Of a stretch of 12,823 nt of DNA, positions 7,686-12,823 are shown piece after piece. Source of the stretch: CALLQB01 sp036479275. GTDB taxonomy: Bacteria; Actinomycetota; Acidimicrobiia; Acidimicrobiales; SHLQ01. The DNA lies in the NCBI GenBank assembly GCA_965524675.1, contig CBERPN010000116.1:1-12823 (forward strand), written 5' to 3'. A program made the position numbers and the translations under genes. The notes under the pieces are model-generated. The model was given only the letters and a program-made list of their open reading frames with translations, was not told the DNA's origin and did no database searches. Position 1 is the first letter of the stretch; each line of letters opens with the position of its first letter.

Positions 7686-8435
7686 ATGGCAAAGAGTGCA
7701 GCGAGATTCATAGCGGTCCTTGGCCGTACTCGCCGCGTCGGCCGTTGGAAGGTGTCGAACGACAACCAGGTCATCGCCGTCTTAGGCAAGTGCCACCTAG
7801 ATCTTACTGAAGCCTTTGTCGACGACGAGGCTGAGGAGATCTCGATGTCGGTTTTGACGGTGTTCGGTTCGGTGTCGTTGTTGTTACCCGAAGGCTCTCA
7901 GGTACGGCCGTCGGGAATAGCGATTCTGGCAGCGGACGCGATCGATCTCCCCATGACCGAAGAACTGACTGCGCTGGCCCCACTCAATCTCAAGTGGACC
8001 GCTCTGTTCGCCCGAGTCAGAGTTACCCAAGAGTGTGCTGAGGACGCTGTTGTCGATGAAGAACAAGAGCCTGTGGTCGATGGTTCTGAACCTGTTGAGC
8101 CGGTTGAACTTGTCGCAGTGCCGAATCCGAAGCCAATGGTCAAGCCGGTTGAAAGTTCCGCTGCGGAAACGGCTGACAGTGATGAGGCGGATACGGTCGA
8201 CACCAATTCTCCTGAGGAAGAGACCGATTCGGTTTCTGCTGAGGAAGAGGCCGACTCAGTGCCTGAACCCGACGGTGAGTCTCCCGAAGCCGCTGTTTCA
8301 GAGGCTTCGGGCCGAAACGATCAGGATGATGTGGCCAGCGATGACTCATCATCATCCCCAGAAAACACATCAGACCAACCCGAGCGCCGTGCGGCCGACG
8401 TTCCACCAGCAGAGGCCGAGGCCGTCGCTTCCTAA
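7686..8435 (+). CDS. LiaF-C-like domain protein with long acidic tail
   Basis: A 249-aa protein with no signal peptide or membrane segment. Residues of about 8-95 resemble the C-terminal domain of LiaF/DUF1707-type proteins: FIAVLGRTRRVGRWKV, then VIAVLGKCHLDLTEAF, VLTVFGSVSLLLPEG and a GIAIL strand. This is the usual 'GG..r.G.w.v..avlG.veLDLreA...vfG.v.i.vP.g' pattern of a beta-solenoid-like fold. From about 115 the protein is Glu/Asp/Ser/Pro-rich and very acidic, with a short duplication (EEETDSVSAEEEADSV) and probably disordered. LiaF normally carries membrane helices and regulates a cell-envelope stress kinase; here that domain stands alone, so a cytoplasmic envelope-stress or scaffold role is only inferred. 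The start is ATG 7686, with GAGG 5 nt upstream, rather than the TTG 15 nt earlier. The stop overlaps that of the convergent doxX gene by four bases (CTAA). Confidence 0.7.
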   Translation: MAKSAARFIAVLGRTRRVGRWKVSNDNQVIAVLGKCHLDLTEAFVDDEAEEISMSVLTVFGSVSLLLPEGSQVRPSGIAILAADAIDLPMTEELTALAPLNLKWTALFARVRVTQECAEDAVVDEEQEPVVDGSEPVEPVELVAVPNPKPMVKPVESSAAETADSDEADTVDTNSPEEETDSVSAEEEADSVPEPDGESPEAAVSEASGRNDQDDVASDDSSSSPENTSDQPERRAADVPPAEAEAVAS

Positions 8436-8830
8436 CCCTGGCCCAGTTCGGCGCCTTTCCAAATGAGTGCAGCGAATCCAGCTTGGAACGGCAGACGGAT
8501 CCAGTTGCGTGCGTCGGGCACTTCGCCTGGGTAACGCTCGTATTTTCCGGAACTGTTCTTCCGGATATCGACCCGATTCAGCGCCATGTCTATGTTGGCA
8601 GGGAACACTGCAGCGACGAGCGCTAGCAGGCCCCAGCCTGACGCTCGCCGAGTCGCCGGGATAGCCAGCCCGAGCCCGAAGGCGATCTCGGCTGCCCCCG
8701 ATACCTGGTTGGCGAGTGACTTAGTCGGGAACCAGTCCGGGACAACAGCCTCGAAAAAGTCGGGCTTGGCGAAGTGAGCGACACCGGTTCCCGCGAAGAC
8801 CGCCGATGCTAGGAGCCTGGTCGGATTCAT
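8432..8830 (-). CDS. DoxX family membrane protein
   Basis: A 132-aa integral membrane protein of the DoxX type. Family features are the first helix with GVAHFAKPDFF (about 14-24), VVPDWFP, SGAAEIAFGLGLAIPATRR (about 43-61), GLLALVAAVFPANIDMALN, and a final helix after RLPFQ. About four membrane segments are expected. ATG 8830 is the family-like start; a longer frame to 8929 exists but would overlap arsM, and its first 33 residues do not look like DoxX. Only a weak RBS (TTGGG) is seen. The gene begins 25 bp after the arsM stop and is probably the third gene of the ars operon. DoxX proteins occur in oxidoreductase or thiosulfate:quinone contexts and have no settled function; a link to arsenic is inferred from position alone. 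Its stop overlaps that of the convergent LiaF-like gene. Confidence 0.8.
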   Translation of the reverse strand: MNPTRLLASAVFAGTGVAHFAKPDFFEAVVPDWFPTKSLANQVSGAAEIAFGLGLAIPATRRASGWGLLALVAAVFPANIDMALNRVDIRKNSSGKYERYPGEVPDARNWIRLPFQAGFAALIWKGAELGQG

Positions 8831-8855
8831 CCCAACAACGTAGTTGGTCAGAACG

Positions 8856-9563
8856 CTAAGGATGGACGGCGCGAACGATCGCGCCGTGGAGACCGGGGCC
8901 GGTGTCGTGGGTGTACTCAATCGAGACATCGATTAATCCAGCGTTGGTCAGCATCGCCAAATAGTCATCGTGTTGAAGGGCGCCAGCCCCGCACTCGGCC
9001 CACGCCATCCCGTCGTCGGGTGGCGTCACCCCGTTGTCGGCGACTACATCAGATACTGCCACCCGGCCACCCGGGCGTAGTACCCGTGCAATCTCGGAGA
9101 ACACCGGGTTCTTGTCGGGTGCGAGGTTGATGACGCAGTTGGAGATGACCACATCGACGCTGGAGTCTGGCAGTGGGAGATCTTCGATCATTCCTGGCAG
9201 GAACTCGACGTTGCTAACCCCTGCCTCTTTGGCGTTGTTGTTCGCGATCTCGATCATCTCGTCGAGGAAGTCGATTCCGTAGGCTTTGCCGGTGGGGCCA
9301 ACTCGCTTTGCCGACAGGATCACGTCGATCCCGCCGCCCGATCCGAGATCTAGCACCGTTTCGCCCGGCTCGAGATTTGCCATCGCATATGGGTTGCCAC
9401 AACCCATCGACAGGTTGGCCGTCGCCTCACTCGTTGCCGCTAGCGATTCGTCGTCGTACTGGCTGGCTCCGAACCGGTCGTCGCCACAGGCACTATCGCC
9501 CCGGGTCTTGGCTGCTTCCAAGTAGTAGCTACGGACATCATCGCGAATGTTGTCTGTCGTCAT
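8856..9563 (-). CDS. arsM: arsenite S-adenosylmethionine methyltransferase
   Basis: A 235-aa class I SAM-dependent methyltransferase that methylates As(III) using SAM, giving methylated (partly volatile) arsenicals. Motif I is VLDLGSGGGID (70-80) and GIDFLDEM follows at about 96-103. The ArsM signatures are all present: MGCGNP with C55, the SNCVINL segment with C143, and AECGAGAL with C191, matching the three arsenic-binding cysteines known in the family. C26 in GDSACGDDRFGAS matches the N-terminal cysteine region, which has only one Cys rather than the frequent CC pair. ATG 9563 is preferred over an upstream GTG/TTG because GGAG lies 8 nt upstream and the family N-terminus begins here. It overlaps the arsR stop by ATGA, so the two are translationally coupled and likely controlled by ArsR. 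Cytoplasmic. Slightly shorter than many homologues (about 260-280 aa) because the C-terminus is compact. Confidence 0.9.
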   Translation of the reverse strand: MTTDNIRDDVRSYYLEAAKTRGDSACGDDRFGASQYDDESLAATSEATANLSMGCGNPYAMANLEPGETVLDLGSGGGIDVILSAKRVGPTGKAYGIDFLDEMIEIANNNAKEAGVSNVEFLPGMIEDLPLPDSSVDVVISNCVINLAPDKNPVFSEIARVLRPGGRVAVSDVVADNGVTPPDDGMAWAECGAGALQHDDYLAMLTNAGLIDVSIEYTHDTGPGLHGAIVRAVHP

Positions 9564-9916
9564 TGTGGTTGCTCCATTGCTCTGGTGAATTCGATCGGGA
9601 CACGCCCCATAACCATCTCGGCCGCCGTCGGGAAGCATTCAAGACAAGCGCTGTTGACCCGCCAAAGACTCGACGTAGCAACATGGTCGACGAGCACGAA
9701 GCGAACCTCGGCGAGTTTGGCGAGGTGATGCGAAATAGTCGACTGCCCAACATCGAGCGCGCTGGTGATCTCTCCGACGGTCATTGGTCGCTGCTCGCAG
9801 GATAAGAGGTGCAGAATCATGACCCGGGTTGGGTCGCCAAGTGCTTGGAACCAGCTGGCCCATTCTATTGCATGATCTCGGTCGAGCTTCTTTTGAGAGC
9901 GCAGAGCCTGTTCCAT
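9560..9916 (-). CDS. arsR: ArsR/SmtB-family arsenic-responsive repressor
   Basis: A 118-aa winged-helix repressor. ALGDPTRVMILHLL (25-38) is the ArsR family signature, the recognition helix region is VGEITSALDVGQSTISHHLAKL (47-68), and a beta-wing with SLWRVN follows. The metalloid site of E. coli-type ArsR (ELCVCDL) is absent. Instead C40 and the C-terminal pair C91-L-E-C94 are the likely As(III) ligands, similar to ArsR types whose cysteines lie outside helix alpha3. The start is ATG 9916; two codons upstream is an in-frame TAA, so this is the first possible start in the frame. There is no RBS at normal distance (GGAGG is about 27 nt away), so translation may be leaderless or short-leadered. 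A 23-bp palindrome covers the start, implying autorepression. Its 3' end overlaps arsM. Confidence 0.9.
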   Translation of the reverse strand: MEQALRSQKKLDRDHAIEWASWFQALGDPTRVMILHLLSCEQRPMTVGEITSALDVGQSTISHHLAKLAEVRFVLVDHVATSSLWRVNSACLECFPTAAEMVMGRVPIEFTRAMEQPQ

Positions 9917-9937
9917 CGATTATCGACGATAATCGAT
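9915..9937. promoter_or_regulatory. palindromic operator overlapping the arsR start codon
   Basis: Arms ATCGATTATCG (9915-9925) and CGATAATCGAT (9927-9937) are perfect reverse complements around a single base (9926). The arsR start codon occupies 9914-9916, so bound ArsR would block transcription or translation at the very start of the operon. Such dyads are typical binding sites for dimeric ArsR/SmtB repressors; that the local ArsR binds it is inferred. On the minus strand the site also contains GATTAT, a possible -10, with no good -35. Confidence 0.8.
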
Positions 9938-10022
9938 CAATACCTCCGAAAGCAAGAGCGTGAGCTTTGGTGATGATCGAGTTTCGGCCTAGAGGCAACC
10001 GGTGAGGTGCTCGCTTGGCGAG

Positions 10023-10034
10023 TACTGTGGGCGT
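10023..10034 (+). promoter_or_regulatory. putative -10 (TACTGT) for leaderless start
   Basis: TACTGT at 10023-10028 matches the actinobacterial TANNNT -10 and is followed by 6 nt and then ATG 10035, so transcription would begin at the start codon. No clear -35 and no Shine-Dalgarno are seen. Confidence 0.4.
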
Positions 10035-10595
10035 ATGAGTGACGAACTGGCGGCGGGATTGCTTGTGTGGTCTCGGCAAATAGACGAATCGGCAATCCAG
10101 CCACGTTGGGCGAAGTTTGGTAAATGGTTCGCCGCTCCGGCCGCTGCCGGCGCCTTGTTGGCGCTCTTGCTTGACGGTTTCGGGGCGATGCTCGGTGTTC
10201 TAATCCTGCTCGGTGGAATCGGCGTACTGCTAGCGCTGGGAATTTGGAGTCTCAACAAGAATCTACGCTCTAACCCGAAGATCCAGCTCGTCGATGGAGT
10301 CCTTGTTCAGCAGAAAACATCGGTGAAGGTGGCCGATATCGAAGCATGGACTACCCATAAGTCAACTGGGAGTGCCTCTGTTACCTCGTCGGTCAATAAA
10401 GGCATGGTGATCTTTCGGATTCCCGTTATCCGTGACGGGGTCCGCGGCGCGCGTCCCGATGGTGGCCCGGCCTTTGAGCTGGTCAACTTCTCGTGCCCTG
10501 AAATGGGCGAGACAGAGCTTGCAGGACTCCGCGATGCGTTGAACCCCCACATCGCCGCACAGTGGGTGCCCTTCGAGAGTATTTCTGACGCTTGA
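10035..10595 (+). CDS. unknown two-helix membrane protein with PH-like soluble domain
   Basis: I do not recognise this 186-aa protein by family. Residues 31-47 and 50-73 are hydrophobic and form a hairpin of two membrane helices. The remaining 110 or so residues look soluble and beta-rich, with IQLVDGVLVQQKTSVKVADIEAWTT followed by beta-strand-like segments (MVIFRIPVI, AFELVNFSC) and a C-terminal helix (LAGLRDALNPHIAAQW). The pattern of a membrane hairpin followed by a small beta domain with one C-terminal helix is reminiscent of bacterial PH (bPH) domain proteins; this is inference. ATG 10035 is preferred over a GTG at 10002 because MSDELAAG is a natural N-terminus and a TANNNT -10 sits 6 nt upstream. 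The gene is divergent from arsR and convergent with the GNAT gene; no operon partner. Confidence 0.55.
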   Translation: MSDELAAGLLVWSRQIDESAIQPRWAKFGKWFAAPAAAGALLALLLDGFGAMLGVLILLGGIGVLLALGIWSLNKNLRSNPKIQLVDGVLVQQKTSVKVADIEAWTTHKSTGSASVTSSVNKGMVIFRIPVIRDGVRGARPDGGPAFELVNFSCPEMGETELAGLRDALNPHIAAQWVPFESISDA

Positions 10596-10660
10596 AGAAC
10601 AGCATCTAGCCAACGAGCATTAGCGATACAGGCAACCAGTTGCTGCGCCGAGGTCGTTGA

Positions 10661-11095
10661 CTACTTCGCTGTGTCGTCGTGAATCAGGCGCTTACCCATG
10701 CTGGTAACCGGGTCTACGTCATACCCGAGAGCGGCATAGAAGCCCACAAGTTTGCGATTGCTCTGCCGAATTTGCAGGTTGATCTTGGGACAGCCCATAT
10801 CTTGAAGAATGTCTTCAGCGGTCTGCATTAGCTGTGCGCCGAGTCCCGTCCGCTGGCGGTCGGGGTCGACGGCCAGATAGTTGACCCAGCCGCGATGGCC
10901 GTCGTAGCCCACCATGACACTGCCCAAGAGCTTGCCCGCGTCGGTGGCTACCAGTAGCAGTCCATCGTCGAGCGCTAGCTTGCGGTCGATGTCGAGGTTC
11001 GGGTCGTTCCACGGCCGGGTCAGTTCGCAGCGCTGCCACAACTCGACAAGCGTGGCCCGGTCGGCTTCTTCGTACGAACGGATTTCAATAGTCAC
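10661..11095 (-). CDS. ypeA: GNAT N-acetyltransferase, YpeA-like
   Basis: A 144-aa GNAT acetyltransferase that transfers acetyl from acetyl-CoA to an unknown amine. It matches the YpeA subgroup strongly: LWQRCELTRPWNDP with LDIDRK (about 19-39), VGYDGHRGW (62-70), and GCPKINLQIR...FYAALGYD near the end, ending in MGKRLI. The acetyl-CoA loop is RQRTGLG (80-86). I chose GTG 11095, which has AGGA 7 nt upstream and gives the length of E. coli YpeA (141 aa); a TTG at 11113 would add six residues. The physiological substrate of YpeA is not established. The 65-bp gap to the convergent gene at 10035-10595 holds no terminator I trust. Divergent from the thioredoxin-like gene. Confidence 0.88.
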   Translation of the reverse strand: MTIEIRSYEEADRATLVELWQRCELTRPWNDPNLDIDRKLALDDGLLLVATDAGKLLGSVMVGYDGHRGWVNYLAVDPDRQRTGLGAQLMQTAEDILQDMGCPKINLQIRQSNRKLVGFYAALGYDVDPVTSMGKRLIHDDTAK

Positions 11096-11181
11096 CAAGT
11101 TATCCTGCCCCAAAAACCCCGATCTCGGGTCGAATATGGCCGCCAGGCGACCAGATTTATCCCGAGTTGCGAAGTTCGACG

Positions 11182-11193
11182 TACGGTGTGGTG
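11182..11193 (+). promoter_or_regulatory. putative -10 (TACGGT) for thioredoxin-like gene
   Basis: TACGGT (11182-11187) fits TANNNT. The next bases are consecutive GTG codons; the third (11194) lies 6 nt beyond the hexamer, the spacing of a leaderless start. No recognisable -35. Confidence 0.3.
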
Positions 11194-11499
11194 GTGGACG
11201 TGACCCTGCTGTACTTCGACGATTGTCCCAATTGGGTAGAGGCCAGCGATCACCTCGATCTTCTAGCCTCAGAATTTGCTGGCATCGAGATCACCCGACA
11301 TGTAGTGGACACGCCAGTCGAAGCCGAGCGCACACGGTTTCATGGCTCGCCGAGCATCCTGATCGACGGCGAGGATCCGTTCGCCGCGCCCGGTGCACCG
11401 GTTGGGTTGTCGTGTCGGATCTACCAAACCTCTGAGGGACCCGCGGGATCGCCTACTCTCGGTCAGTTGCGCGATGCCATTCAGTCTCGCCAACAATGA
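11194..11499 (+). CDS. thioredoxin-fold CPN protein (DF family selenoprotein-like)
   Basis: A protein of about 101 aa with a thioredoxin-like fold. The N-terminal strand VTLLYFDDCPNW carries one Cys in place of the usual CxxC; some relatives have selenocysteine at this position. FHGSPSILIDGEDPF is the cis-Pro-containing strand, GLSCRIY brings a second cysteine, and a C-terminal helix follows (LGQLRDAIQ). This matches small proteins annotated as thioredoxin family or DF family (seleno)protein. The function is unproven, presumably thiol redox or metal-related chemistry in the cytoplasm. Several GTG starts are in tandem (11188, 11191, 11194, 11200); 11194 is chosen because of the -10 spacing and the family-like VDVTLLYF start. 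The stop overlaps the PIG-L gene by ATGA, so the two form an operon. Confidence 0.7.
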   Translation: MDVTLLYFDDCPNWVEASDHLDLLASEFAGIEITRHVVDTPVEAERTRFHGSPSILIDGEDPFAAPGAPVGLSCRIYQTSEGPAGSPTLGQLRDAIQSRQQ

Positions 11500-12209
11500 G
11501 TGATTCATTCGAGCTGTTTCCCGAAGATTGGGAACGGGCGCTGGCCATCGTGGCACACCCCGACGATATGGAATACGGCGCTGCCAGTGCTGTAGCTCGC
11601 TGGACCGCCCAAGATAAGACCATCGCTTACCTACTCGTAACGAGAGGAGAGGCGGGGATTTCATCGATGAAGCCAGCCGAAGTAGGGCCGATCCGCGAGC
11701 GTGAGCAGCGTGCGAGCTGCGCCGAGGTGGGTGTCGACGACGTTCGCTTTCTCAGCTACCCGGACGGGCTGATTCCCGAAGGCATCGAGTTGCGCCGCGA
11801 TCTTGCCGCCGCTATTCGAGAACACAGGCCCGAGTTGTTGCTGGGCATCAACCATCGCGATTCGTGGGGTGGACCGAGCTGGAATCACGTCGATCATCGT
11901 GTGGTTGGCCGGGCACTTCTTGACGCTGCTCGCGACGCTGCCAATCCATGGATCTTCCCCGAGTGCGGTGAACCATGGACCGGAGTGCGGTTGGCGGCTT
12001 TCTCGGGATCACCCGAAGGCACACATGCGGTGGACATAACCGACTATCTCGATGCGGGCATAGCATCGCTTCGCTGTCACAAGACCTACCTGTCGAACCT
12101 CGGCGGTGACATGGCCGACTCGACGGCATTTCTCACCGACTCGGCTCTGCGCGAGGGTCCCCTGCTCGGCGTGCAAGCCGCGACCTCGTTCGAGGTCGTT
12201 TATCTCTAA
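11496..12209 (+). CDS. PIG-L family zinc deacetylase
   Basis: A 237-aa PIG-L/LmbE family hydrolase, a zinc enzyme that deacetylates N-acetylglucosamine-type or related amides. AHPDD (20-24) gives zinc ligands H21 and D24, TRGEAG (49-54) forms the family loop, and the HVDH motif (131-134) gives the third ligand H134. The protein is shorter than MshB or Mca (about 290-300 aa) and does not carry their extra segments clearly, so a mycothiol role cannot be claimed. ATG 11496 overlaps the stop of the thioredoxin-like gene, so the pair is translationally coupled and would be made together. The 3' end overlaps the convergent HTH gene by four bases, and a perfect hairpin (12181-12198) lies in the last codons. 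Family secure; substrate unknown. Confidence 0.88.
   Translation: MSDSFELFPEDWERALAIVAHPDDMEYGAASAVARWTAQDKTIAYLLVTRGEAGISSMKPAEVGPIREREQRASCAEVGVDDVRFLSYPDGLIPEGIELRRDLAAAIREHRPELLLGINHRDSWGGPSWNHVDHRVVGRALLDAARDAANPWIFPECGEPWTGVRLAAFSGSPEGTHAVDITDYLDAGIASLRCHKTYLSNLGGDMADSTAFLTDSALREGPLLGVQAATSFEVVYL
12181..12198 (+). terminator. hairpin at end of PIG-L gene
   Basis: CGACCTCG (12181-12188) and CGAGGTCG (12191-12198) form a perfect 8-bp stem with a TT turn, followed by TTTAT. It lies inside the last codons of the PIG-L gene, just before the convergent HTH gene. It could end transcription in either direction, but the T-run is only three bases. Confidence 0.4.
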
Positions 12210-12412
12210 TGACTCTTCCTGGTCTTGAGCCAGGTTTGAACTTGTGGGCGCAGCCACAGCCGCGGCCGGCCTCTCCCTAGATCGACGACCGGTCTGGGCA
12301 TGTCGGGGTAGCGCCTCTGATAGAGACTGATGCTGTTTGGGTGAGAGAGTCCGAGTAGGCGGGCGAGCTCACGAGCGTCGGCCAAGTCGTCGGTGTTGAC
12401 CATCGGTGCCAT
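12206..12412 (-). CDS. small stand-alone helix-turn-helix DNA-binding protein (AlpA/MerR-like)
   Basis: A 68-aa protein. Residues of about 10-35 form a helix-turn-helix (DARELARLLGLSHPNSISLYQRRYP), and DMPRPVVDLGRGRPRLWLRPQVQTWL is the AlpA/excisionase-like second half, where a wing precedes an Arg/Trp helix. The protein is small, basic and lacks a ligand domain. Such stand-alone HTH proteins either control a neighbour or act on prophage or plasmid DNA, and nothing around says which. ATG 12412 is preferred to the ATG three codons on because TAGAAT lies exactly 6 nt upstream. Its 3' end shares the CTAA with the PIG-L stop. It is divergent from the methionine aminopeptidase and might repress it; this is inference. 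Confidence 0.7.
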   Translation of the reverse strand: MAPMVNTDDLADARELARLLGLSHPNSISLYQRRYPDMPRPVVDLGRGRPRLWLRPQVQTWLKTRKSH

Positions 12413-12448
12413 GCCAGAATTCTATCGATGCTCCACCGGATGTTTCAA
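12413..12448 (-). promoter_or_regulatory. sigma70-type promoter for HTH gene, leaderless
   Basis: On the minus strand TTGAAA (12448-12443) is followed by 18 nt and TAGAAT (12424-12419), close to the consensus TTGACA/TATAAT; the ATG begins 6 nt after the -10, so the transcript probably starts at the start codon. No Shine-Dalgarno is needed or seen. Confidence 0.65.
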
Positions 12449-12452
12449 GGTG

Positions 12453-12480
12453 TAGACACGAATTGTCTAAGCCCATAGAC
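12453..12480. promoter_or_regulatory. palindrome plus third half-site in map promoter
   Basis: TAGACA (12453-12458) and TGTCTA (12464-12469) form an interrupted palindrome with a 5-nt centre; a third TAGAC half-site is at 12476-12480. The last overlaps the putative -10 TAGACT (12476-12481), 7 nt before ATG 12489. The arrangement could serve as an operator for the divergent HTH protein, which is speculative. Confidence 0.4.
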
Positions 12481-12488
12481 TACAGGTG

Positions 12489-12823
12489 ATGAAGAAGCTC
12501 CGAAGCAATGACCCCTGCTGGTGTGGGTCGAAAAAGAAACACAAGCGCTGTCACGCAGATGTAGGTCTACTGCAGAGGAAGCGAGTCGAGTTAGGGGTAG
12601 TTAGTGCTATGCGCGAAGTGCCCAGCGCTATTGCCCGGCCTGACTACGTTCTCACCGGAAGCGTCGGCACTCCGCGCGGCTGGCAGATACAGGACGAAGA
12701 ATCACTCGCTCGACATCCTACGGTGTGCCACGTCGCTGCCGAGGTTGTGATTCGCACCGCGGCCGCAGAGGCTCCGGGTGTCACCACCGACCGGCTCGAC
12801 GCGGTCGCGCACAGCGCCTACAT
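12489..12823 (+). CDS. map: type I methionine aminopeptidase with N-terminal SEC-C motif, 3'-truncated by window edge
   Basis: Cut after 111 codons by the window end. The start carries a SEC-C zinc motif, NDPCWCGSKKKHKRCH (C10, C12, C21, H22), followed by a linker with REVPSAIARPDYV and then the beginning of the aminopeptidase domain, ending with APGVTTDRLDAVAH, a segment found near the N-terminal end of MAP-1 domains. Methionine aminopeptidase removes the initiator Met from new proteins in the cytoplasm; actinobacterial and some other MAP-1 enzymes carry this SEC-C zinc motif. The metal-binding catalytic core lies beyond the window. ATG 12489 is used; GTG 12486 is possible. A -10-like TAGACT lies 7 nt upstream, with weak AGG just before. 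Divergent from the HTH gene. Confidence 0.85.
   Translation, partial: MKKLRSNDPCWCGSKKKHKRCHADVGLLQRKRVELGVVSAMREVPSAIARPDYVLTGSVGTPRGWQIQDEESLARHPTVCHVAAEVVIRTAAAEAPGVTTDRLDAVAHSAY

Noticed and set aside
8831..8929. N-terminal extension of DoxX to 8929
   Set aside because: It would overlap arsM and adds 33 residues unlike DoxX family N-termini.
10632..10643. GCAAC-CA-GTTGC hairpin between convergent 10035-10595 and GNAT genes
   Set aside because: Only a 5-bp stem with a 2-nt turn and no T-run; not a credible terminator.

Overview
The window is about 60% G+C, with frequent GTG/TTG starts and short intergenic gaps. It looks like chromosomal DNA of an actinobacterium. The pointers are a DUF222-HNH (13E12-type) endonuclease gene, a methionine aminopeptidase with an N-terminal SEC-C zinc motif, a DUF385-like flavin/F420-type split-barrel protein, and several genes with a TANNNT -10 element 6-7 nt before the start codon, as in leaderless actinobacterial mRNAs. 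A placement near Acidimicrobiia is possible but is only a guess from gene content. I see no tRNA, rRNA, CRISPR array or insertion sequence, and no gene-free stretch over 300 bases.

Layout. (1) 1-1083 (+) is the 3' part of a DUF222/HNH gene cut by the window edge; it converges on a DUF385-like gene (about 1187-1726, -). (2) 1744-4287 (-) encodes a large exported right-handed beta-helix protein ending in a choice-of-anchor-Q-like region and nine RTX calcium-binding nonapeptides. Divergent from it, across 187 bp, runs a DUF1800-DUF1501 pair (4475-7554, +). The DUF1800 gene has one in-frame TAA in a conserved motif and is otherwise intact. The DUF1501 protein has a twin-arginine signal. (3) 7686-8435 (+) is a LiaF-C-like domain protein with a long acidic tail. 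(4) 8432-9916 (-) is a compact arsR-arsM-doxX operon. ArsR and ArsM overlap by ATGA, and a near-perfect 23-bp palindrome covers the arsR start codon as the likely autoregulatory operator. (5) 10035-10595 (+) is a two-helix membrane protein of unknown function. (6) 10661-11095 (-) is a YpeA-like GNAT acetyltransferase. Divergent from it is a two-gene unit of a thioredoxin-fold CPN protein and a PIG-L deacetylase joined by an ATGA overlap (11194-12209, +). (7) 12206-12412 (-) is a small stand-alone HTH protein with a strong leaderless promoter. Divergent from it, a SEC-C-containing methionine aminopeptidase (12489-end, +) runs off the window.

Working together: the arsenic unit would detect As(III) through ArsR and methylate it with ArsM; DoxX is an unexplained membrane partner and no efflux pump is in view. 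The beta-helix/RTX protein and the DUF1800/DUF1501 pair look like cell-surface or exported functions that share a divergent promoter region. The clearest anomalies are the nonsense codon in DUF1800, the arsR operator, the inverted repeat after DUF1501, and the recurring leaderless-type promoters.
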